Origin: Eretmocerus hayati
Taxonomy: Eukaryota; Arthropoda; Insecta; Hymenoptera; Aphelinidae
Assembly: GCA_029851415.1 (NCBI GenBank)
Contig: CM056743.1
Span: 90,060,501-90,124,500, forward strand
Length of the DNA stretch: 64,000 nt
Reading direction: 5' to 3'
The notes below the pieces were generated by a model. It worked only from the letters and a program-made list of their open reading frames with translations, was not told where the DNA came from and did not search any database. Below are positions 57,328 through 64,000 of this stretch, piece after piece. Each line of letters starts with the position of its first letter. Position 1 is the stretch's first letter. A program made the translations under genes and the position numbers.

Positions 57328-58842
57328 TTATACTTCTTCAAGAGGCTGCCATGGTGATTCTGCTTCTTCTGGCTCCATGGAACAAGCGCGGAAGTATATC
57401 ATCTTCCTTTGTATTGGGTCCGGTAAAAATTTGGCCACATCCTTGATTTCGGCTTCGGCCCTCGCCCATTTCCTTGCGAACGTAATTCTTGATATGAAAA
57501 ACGTAACATCTTTATTCCCGAGCCTCTGTTGGATCTCTTCCCAATCACTTTTGACTATTTTCCAGTCCTTTATTATGTTCCTAGACAATATATTCCCTAG
57601 GCAAATCGCATCGTTCATCTTCTGCATTATGTTCTGTTCTCTTACTACCGCGATGAATCTATCCAGTTCTCTTTCAGTGAGGGAGATTGCATGCCCGACC
57701 AATCCGACTATAGTGGCCTGAATATGGTACCCGTATATGAAAGTCACGTAAGGGTTGTGTGTGTCAATTTCCAGGAAGTTAAAGGATGGGTCTAGGAAGG
57801 GAGTGGCTCTTTCGACCAACGTGTAGAAAAGGAATGGCCACGGTACCGTTTGGAACGCTATTTCGCCAACTGTAACGCCATCCACTATAGCTTCTCTTGC
57901 CTTGTAACCCTTGTCGAGTAAGAATTGGAATACCGCTTCTGATGATCTCCGTACAGCATGGTGCATTCTCTTTTTCCAACATCGATCCAGATCGAGTCCA
58001 CAGTTCATAAGAATTTGGATTGTCTCTACATCATCAAATCGCACGGCAGACAGAAATGGAGTTTCCTGTGACAAGTTTTCGTCTTCGAAGCTTGCCCCAT
58101 GATTCAACATCTTCTTTAATAATGCTTCTCTATCCAGTTCACGCATTGTTAAAACGTAATGAATGGGATAATGTCCAAGCTGACTCGGACGTCTCAAGTC
58201 ACATCTGTAATCTATGAGAAGATCGACAATTTCGATACATATAGCTCTCAGAGCTTGAATGATCGGTGTTTGTAGGTGATCACCTCTAGCTCCATTCGGA
58301 TCGGCTCCTTCTTTCAATAGCAGTCGAACTATTTCGACGTCCAGGTGCTCAATTGCAGCTCTAAGTGGTGTCCGACCATTGTCATCTGCGATGTTTATAT
58401 CGTATCCCTGCCGAATCATGTGTGTTACTGCGTATTGGGATCCTGACACTACGCCCGTGATCAGTGGTGGTTCCCCGCTATTCAAGTCGAGCACGTCATA
58501 TCTATGCAAAAATCCTAGAATGTTGTCTCCATTCCATGACTGGTATTGATCCTTAGTCGCTTTCATAACTAGCTCTATGTAATCTGATCTTGACAAGGTG
58601 CATAATCGGGTGATGATCGCTATGTACTCCTCGTCCATATCATAACTGATATCCAATATGATCTCGAATATGTCTTTGTGGTCGTAATGAACTGCCTCGA
58701 CCATCAGCTGCAACCTTTTGGTTGGGTTCAGGTATACGGCATTTTCTACTCCGTTGATGTCCAAACTTCCAGAAGTGATCATCTTACTGATCTCCGCATA
58801 ATATATGTCCATGAGAGATAGGTTCATCCGGCTGATATCCAT
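57328..58842 (-). CDS. Ankyrin-repeat protein 1 with PRANC-like C-terminus
   Basis: 504 residues from ATG at 58,842, which follows a splice-acceptor-like TTATTTCAG; open throughout. Four to five ankyrin repeats span about 125-315 (GRTPLRAAIEHLDVEIVRLL, QTPIIQALRAICIEIVDLL, HYPIHYVLTM, ETPFLSAVRFDDVETIQIL). The N-terminal 110 residues look like degenerate repeats. The C-terminal 170 residues are helical and end with FLPDPIQRKMIYF, which fits the LP-x-x-I-x-x-K-I pattern of F-box-like PRANC ends. Ankyrin proteins with such ends in poxviruses redirect host ubiquitination or NF-kB signalling; other ankyrins occur in polydnaviruses. It is placed between the pol remnant and ANK2 in the same orientation. 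It is the longest gene in the provirus with no disruption. Confidence 0.82.
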   Translation of the reverse strand: MDISRMNLSLMDIYYAEISKMITSGSLDINGVENAVYLNPTKRLQLMVEAVHYDHKDIFEIILDISYDMDEEYIAIITRLCTLSRSDYIELVMKATKDQYQSWNGDNILGFLHRYDVLDLNSGEPPLITGVVSGSQYAVTHMIRQGYDINIADDNGRTPLRAAIEHLDVEIVRLLLKEGADPNGARGDHLQTPIIQALRAICIEIVDLLIDYRCDLRRPSQLGHYPIHYVLTMRELDREALLKKMLNHGASFEDENLSQETPFLSAVRFDDVETIQILMNCGLDLDRCWKKRMHHAVRRSSEAVFQFLLDKGYKAREAIVDGVTVGEIAFQTVPWPFLFYTLVERATPFLDPSFNFLEIDTHNPYVTFIYGYHIQATIVGLVGHAISLTERELDRFIAVVREQNIMQKMNDAICLGNILSRNIIKDWKIVKSDWEEIQQRLGNKDVTFFISRITFARKWARAEAEIKDVAKFLPDPIQRKMIYFRACSMEPEEAESPWQPLEEV

Positions 58843-59008
58843 CTGAAATAACACTTATGGATAACACCCGAGAACCCAATCAGATCTTCGTGCATGCTCG
58901 ATCACTACTTATCGAAGTTTCTGTCTCGCCCTCGGTTGGTGCGTCTACATCGTCAGTCTGTCAATGTGTCGGGTCATTGTCAGTAAGTATTGGTGTAAGT
59001 GTAGTGGG

Positions 59009-59335
59009 TCATATAAAAACATATTTTCGGATCATATTCACCTTTGATTCCCTTGTACAATGGGATTGGAAGTAGTGTGGTCTTGTTGCCTTGGTTTTGG
59101 GCAATGTTCCAAAAATTATCTCTACCCTCCCTTTTTTTGTGGGGTTTACCTGAAAATATAATATCCTAATGATTATCCAAGTATTATCATCCTCGGTTAT
59201 ATATGAAATTCTCAATCTATTAACATGAACTACTTTAGTTTTATTCCTATCTCTAACTAATTGTATTTTTGCGTTATCTTTCTTGATCATGTCTATAACT
59301 ATATAGGGGCCTTCGTATTGGTCTGCAAATTTATG
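59009..59335 (-). pseudogene. Integrase C-terminal remnant (GPY/F module)
   Basis: FADQYEGPYIVIDMI and HVNRLRISY, in about 95 codons, are the end of a Ty3-type integrase. The zinc finger and the D,D,E core that should precede it are absent. The upstream pol frame runs into this block at about 59,340-59,360 with a change of frame. The simplest reading is a deletion that removed most of the integrase. Confidence 0.75.
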
Positions 59336-59342
59336 GATTTTC

Positions 59343-60503
59343 TCACCCTTTTAGATCCCTCGATCCGTTGTCGCAGGGTTCTCCGACAGTACTGACAAAA
59401 TACATGTAATTATCCTTCCTCATGAACAATTTTTCTCTACTCTCCACAAATATTTTTCCAACTACTCTCTTCTGTCTTGGATGAGTATCCGTCCGTCCAT
59501 GCGCATCGTCAACGGAGTTCTGTTCTGCTGGCAACTCTTGCATCTGGTTCGGTTCCATGTCCGGAGGGTCATGATCACCCGTATCCACTGTTACAAAATT
59601 ATCGATATCGAACCCTGGACCTTCACCAGGTGTGTCTAGATTACTGATCGCTTGCTCTATGATTCCTGGATGTAAATCCCCTTCCGTTGAAGGCATATTT
59701 CCTGTTCCAGCCTCCCCTCTATGACTCGGCTCATCCCGTTTGGGGGCCTTGGGTCGTTTTTCGTTGTAGTTTGGTCGCTCTAATTTTCCCGCTCGCGTTC
59801 GAGTTTCAATGGGAAAGATAGGGTTGGGGTCAGGCTCCACGGAGTTCCTGGAGAGCGCATCAGCGTTGACATTGAGTTTTCCAGCTTTATATATGACTGA
59901 GTACTGGAACTCACTCATCTTAATCCTCCATCTTGTCACTCGAGAGTTGGGATCCTTGGTGTTTTGGAACCACACCAATGGTTTGTGGTCGGTCACTATT
60001 GTAAATTGTCTGCCGATCAGGTAATGTCTCCAATGGCGTACGCAATACACCATCGCAAGAGCCTCGAGCTCATGAATTGGATATTTCATTTCGGCTGAGT
60101 TTAACACGCGTGATGTGTACGCAATAGGCCTGTCATTATTTAATTCACCTTGGGACAATATACCTCCAATAGCCCAGAGGCTCGAGTCAGTGGTCACGTA
60201 GAAATGTTTAGAAAAATCAGGGTAAATCAACACAGGATGCTCACACAGCTTCTCTTTAAGTATTTCAAAAGCGGAATTTTCATCTTCACCCCATATGAAG
60301 GGTACATCTTGTTTGAGCAAATTACTCAGCGGTTTGGCAATTCTCGAGAAACCCTGTATGAATCGTCTGTAGTATCCAGCTAGTCCAAGAAACTGGCGAA
60401 TATTCTTGACATTCTTCGGGACCGGAAATTTCCGAACGCATTCGACCTTACCGGGGTCAGGTCTGACTCCTTCCTTGCTAATCAAGTGTCCTAGATACGT
60501 CAC
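59343..60503 (-). pseudogene. pol: Pol fragment: end of RT, RNase H and tether of the provirus
   Basis: The RT end (TYLGHLISKEGV, FLGLAGYYRRF) is followed by RNase H: TTDSSLWAIGG, ELEALAMVY, VTDHKPL and NADALSRN, so its acidic residues are present. Then comes a proline- and acid-rich linker of about 170 residues and a block SREKLFMRKDNYMYFVS that in related elements precedes integrase. It ends at the deletion junction. The RT part upstream is in a different frame. Confidence 0.8.
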
Positions 60504-60672
60504 CTCTTCTTTGAAGAATACACACTCATCTGGTTGGAGTTTAAGCTCATGTTTCTCGCAACGGTCGAGAAATTTAGCACACTTCTCGTCGTGTTCGTTT
60601 TTGGTTTTCGCAAAGATACAAACATCGTCGATTTAGGCGAGAAGGATAGATCCTTGTAAATCAATTAGTATG
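60504..60672 (-). pseudogene. pol: Broken catalytic segment of the provirus RT
   Basis: Between the two pol frames the sense continues but a shift occurs near 60,680-60,700. The codon just before IDD of the YxDD catalytic box is TAA (60,633-60,635). Reverse transcriptase is therefore dead in this copy. Confidence 0.8.
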
Positions 60673-62517
60673 TTATCTATTGCTTTCTGAAAAAGGGGAG
60701 GGGGCAGACACTAAGCCAAACGGTAGCCGTTTGAATTGGAATTTTCCATACCTGGCTAAAAATGAGGTCTTCGCTTGATCTTCTTCGTGAACCTCTATCT
60801 GGTGAAATCCTGAAGCCAAGTCAAATACAGAGAAGTATCGTGCTTCATGCAGCTGATCCAGTATCTCCTGGATGTTGGGTATAGGGTAGGTAAACGCTAT
60901 AGTCTTTTTATTGAGCTCCCTGAAGTCAATAACCATCCTGTATCTCTTATTTCCGTGACTGTCATCCCTTTTTGGAACAATCCAGACGGGGTTGCTGTAA
61001 TTAGATTCTGATGGAACTATCACGCCATTATCCAACAGCTCTTTCACTTGTCTATCCATCTCATCTCTAAACGCAGGTGGTAATCTATACTGACGAGCTT
61101 GCACGGGTACGTCATCGACAGTTGGAATTCTATGTTTAATTATCGACGTGCATGTAAGCTTCTCGCCAGGCAAATGGAAGCATTTAGCGTATCGTGTGAT
61201 TAGAGACTCAACTCGACTCCGATCCTCAGGATCCAGATGTTCTAGTCTGAGCAGCTTCATGACTCTCTCGGGTCTCGGTATTTCGGTTTCCGTCACGTTG
61301 AAAATGAATTTCTTCGGGGGCAGGTCTCCACAAAATCTTAACTCGTAATTCCTGAATTTCTGCAAATTCCAAATATGGTTCAAGGGTCGCTTAGGCATCT
61401 GTGTCCTCACTGCGGATGGACTCCAGACCTTCGTACCCGCTCGATTATTTTCTGCCGCTTTGAGACGATTCGACGTAATGCCCATCTCCATTGAACTCTC
61501 CGCCTGATCAGCATTGCTAATTAATAAAGTTTCTCTCTCATCCGTACTAGCACCTACTAGTTCGCTTTCCCCAATCTTTTCGTAACCGTCCACAACTTCT
61601 CCTCGAATGTCTCCGAATAATAGTTCCCCTATGTTGTCTTCACATACTCCGCAAAGTCCTTCAAAACTAGTGGTTTCTCCGTCCTTCTCCAATGCGAGTG
61701 GTTCATTGCATCCACTGCAAATATTAGCTACATAACACGTTTCCAATTCCTCACTACAGCTGACTCCATTTTCGATTTGTGAGTCTCCCTCATTTTGGCT
61801 GGGTTGCAATGATGCAGATGATATATCAATATCTGATTCGCCCAAATCGCCATCTGCCGAGTCTTCTAGTTTATCTCCAAAAATTTGCCTCCCAATATCC
61901 TCCAAGGTTTCTTCTTCCTCATGAAAATTATCAGCTTCAACTATCAAATCCGCAGGTAAGTCATCGCTGGCGGAAATCATGCCGTTAATTTCGTCCAAAA
62001 GTTCATCATACTCCGAAAATCTTCCGGGATTATTGCTCCCGCGTTCTTCTAGGTCATTGTCAAAAATTCTCATCGGATTTGGTATAGTTTCATCAGATGT
62101 TTGTCTCATGCTATCTAGACCACATCTCGTTTGACTGTTTTCTGAGGGAAAGTCTGTCCTTCTAGCCTTTGATCCGATGTCTTCGTCCTCACTCTGTGCG
62201 TCAGGCGTGTTATTTCCTAGGGTCATAACTTCATCTGAGTGATCAAATTCAGGTGGTTGGTCTTGAGCCATCGTGTCGAATTCAAAGAATATCACCTGGT
62301 CGTCTATTTCGATAGAATTCTCGAAGTAATTAATTTTCGCATTGGTCTGTCTGAAAAAGTCACTTCCTAATATACCGGCTTGCTTGATGGGGAAGCTATC
62401 ATTCACAACACGGAATTCTACAGGATAATCACCAAAATCTAACTCTGTTTTGCCCAATGTTCTTATATTTTCCAACGTAATCCCTCTCAGATATGTGGGG
62501 TTCTCCGTCGAGACCAC
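60673..62517 (-). pseudogene. pol: Pol fragment: protease end, linker and N-terminal RT of the provirus
   Basis: The protease end (AGILGSDFF) is followed by an unusually long acidic linker of about 250 residues, with a CSGC..CGVC pair (SGCNEPLAL, GLCGVC) that could bind zinc. The RT palm and fingers come next: VQARQYRLPP, YSNPVWIVPKRDD, RMVIDFRELNKKT, FSVFDLASGFHQI and FKRLPFGLVSAP. These motifs match errantivirus-type Ty3 elements. The frame is lost just after SAPSPF. The linker between protease and RT is much longer than in typical gypsy elements. Confidence 0.82.
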
Positions 62518-62842
62518 TGCTCGAGGAGAGGTAGCTCTCCTTAATCAAATTTGGACCGGCTCCGGTATTCAACATGAATGTGAGTGGCCTGCTGGAATCG
62601 GTCATATTCAAGTTGATTGTGAGTGTTCGATTCCTCTGGCTCAGATGTACAGTCCTGGTAATTACACGCTCGTTTCCAGGGGAGTTGAGGTACTCGGGCG
62701 AGGAGCTGCGGTAGTCTCCCTGCTCACGCCCGCCCGAGGGAGACCAGTACCGTTTCCCGGATTGATTCTCCCGGTGCGAATATCGTTCTGAAATTTCAGG
62801 CAGTCTCGTTTGTAGTGTCCTATTCTCCTGCAATAATAACAA
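62518..62842 (-). pseudogene. Protease N-terminal part of the provirus, catalytic Asp replaced
   Basis: FMLNTGAGPNLIKE is clearly the retropepsin active-site loop, but it has Asn in place of the catalytic Asp (GAT/GAC to AAT). The frame changes relative to the next segment at about 62,520. Both point to an inactive protease. Confidence 0.72.
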
Positions 62843-63489
62843 GTTATTGGGCTGTTTCTGGTCCTCTGACCGTCATTGTTGGAAGGATGGTCCCGTAAGC
62901 GACTGACATTGTTATTATTGTTATTGGCGTAAGTATTCTGGTTTGCCCTGTTGTCTATCTGGCTAAGATTTCTATAGCCCGGATAATTATTGTTGATTCC
63001 TCGGCTGCTTTCGTAGTTATTTCGTAAGTTGGTGGAAGGGGACCGTGAAATATTGGAGTTGCCATTTCTGAAGTCCTGATAGCCTCTGCTCGTTCCAGGG
63101 TTACTGTCTCTGTACATTTGATAGTTGAGGTTCGGACGTGATCCGTAGCTGTCACTTCTCGGAGGATCTTGTGTTTGCCTGAACGAATTTGAATTGTTAC
63201 GGAATCCATAATTAGGGAACCTGGGTCCCGAATTCATGAAATTTCGGTCCAATCTTTCGGCGCGACTGTTGCATGTTTCGAGGAATAATTCAATACAGTT
63301 CATGAGGAAGTGTCCGGGCTTCTGACAAAATTGGCAAACGACTGCTGTATCTTCATTTGAGTTCTCGACAAGATTCACTTTTCTAGTCTCTCGCGATAAT
63401 TGGGGTCTTGCATCGTCCCTCTTGGAACCTTCATCGGCATCGCTACAATTCTCGTTCAATTCCAAAGAATAAGTTCTGGGCTTCCTCAA
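62662..63489 (-). pseudogene. gag: Gag nucleocapsid part with two CCHC knuckles
   Basis: 275 open codons. There are two zinc knuckles: CQFCQKPGHFLMNC near the start and CYYCRRIGHYKRDC near the end, with about 130 Asn/Arg/Ser-rich residues between. Knuckles bind genomic RNA in the particle. The upstream capsid segment is in other frames, so Gag is not continuous. Confidence 0.8.
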
Positions 63490-64000
63490 AATCAGATGGT
63501 GTTCCGATTCTCGCTCGAATTTCCCATCTCAATACCCGGAGGAAAAATTTGCGACAATCCGCACTCAGTCCTTCGGCGAATTGGGTGGCATCCTTGACTC
63601 ATTTTTCTCGCATTCCTGCTTCCAGAATCTTTTTTTCTATCTCGCGTAATCGGTTGAGGTATGTGATGACTGCTTCGTTGGGTTCCTGTTTTATTTTGGC
63701 TAGATCACCACTCAATTCTTGGTAGGTTTTGGGTGAGCCGAAAACGTTCTCGAAAAATTCGCCAATTTCATCGACTGTCTTGAAAATGCGCCCATTGACA
63801 CACCTCAAAGCATCACCATACAACTTGATGCGAATAAGCTTGGTGAGTTCATCTTCCAAATATGCTGGTAAGATTTCTCTAGCATCTCGGCAGCCATTCA
63901 AAAACTGATTCAATCCAATATTTTGTCCATTAAATCGGGAGATCAAATCAAGAGCGTCCTCGATTGATATGCACCTCACTTCAGGTTTTCCGGATCTATT
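63490..64000 (-). pseudogene. gag: Gag capsid part, frameshifted, runs off the window
   Basis: The piece at 63,599-63,979 (RFNGQNIGLNQFLNGC, NEAVITYLNRLREIEKKI) has a Ty3-type capsid character. It stops at TGA (63,599-63,601), and the sense continues in another frame (ATQFAEGLSADCRKFFLRV) to about 63,470. Upstream gag, leader and 5' LTR lie beyond the edge. Confidence 0.7.

Larger units (their letters stand above)
50158..64000 (-). mobile_element. Errantivirus-like provirus with two glycoprotein genes, ankyrin genes and an IAP-like gene (partial)
   Basis: Gag, protease, reverse transcriptase and RNase H fragments of Ty3/errantivirus type are followed, all on - and nearly abutting, by ANK1, ANK2, an F-type env, a mononega/chuvirus-like glycoprotein, a Cys-rich ORF and a BIR-RING ORF. 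The single orientation and gaps of only 1-50 bases across the last four genes argue for one transcription unit. Most replication and surface genes carry stops or shifts, and the integrase core is deleted, so the copy cannot move alone. The 5' end lies beyond 64,000 and the 3' LTR is not proven. Confidence 0.75.

Noticed and set aside
55634..58842. Ankyrin genes as ordinary host genes next to a retroelement
   Set aside because: Same strand, close spacing on both sides and a position between the integrase tail and env favour membership of the provirus, though an independent capture cannot be fully excluded.
1..64000. tRNA, rRNA or other standard RNA genes
   Set aside because: I recognised none by eye; a covariance-model scan was not possible, so absence is not proven.

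Overview
The window is eukaryotic nuclear DNA. It has spliced genes with consensus GT..AG introns, long tandem satellite, and nested transposons of animal type: a THAP/DDE element with a SAP-SWIM-YqaJ partner, Ty3-like LTR elements, a Penelope-like element, and an envelope-bearing provirus. An arthropod, most likely an insect, fits best. Hymenoptera (a parasitoid wasp) is my inference from the ankyrin genes with PRANC-like ends, not something the sequence proves. I see no ordinary single-copy host gene.

Layout. (1) 1-17.86 kb: a 174-bp satellite on the + strand, with large internal duplications and three copies of a 473-bp TTAA-flanked palindromic element. At about 17,855 the satellite flips to the - strand and continues in blocks to about 21.4 kb, broken by unrelated spacers. 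(2) 21.6-23.0 kb: a 151-bp tandem repeat with 28-bp palindromes, then a TA-flanked non-autonomous DNA element that holds an inverted microsatellite. (3) 23.7-29.6 kb: a decayed, unclassified transposon-like gene split by an ISL2EU/PIF-type transposon (23,996-28,756). That transposon's SAP-SWIM-YqaJ gene is intact, but its THAP-DDE transposase carries two nonsense codons. (4) 29.6-32.1 kb: no gene seen. (5) 32,124-49,036: a young, complete Ty3-type LTR element on the - strand. It has CTGG target duplications, 3.5-kb LTRs, separate gag and pol frames, and extra ORFs after pol. Each LTR also holds what looks like a spliced gene running antisense to gag-pol. The 5' LTR was later hit by a 2.2-kb head-to-head Penelope pair with hammerhead-like ribozymes. 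(6) 49.0-50.2 kb: AT-rich, no gene. (7) 50,158-64,000: the - strand of an older, errantivirus-like provirus that runs off the right edge.

The provirus is the most unusual part. After gag-pol, in one orientation and almost without gaps, come two ankyrin genes, an F-type envelope gene, a second and unrelated glycoprotein of the arthropod mononega/chuvirus-like type, a small Cys-rich ORF and a BIR-RING (IAP-like) gene. Gag, protease, reverse transcriptase, integrase, both glycoprotein genes and one ankyrin gene are broken. The first ankyrin gene, the Cys-rich ORF and the IAP-like gene are still open. The element therefore combined retroviral replication, two surface proteins and a set of candidate host-interaction genes more familiar from large DNA viruses.
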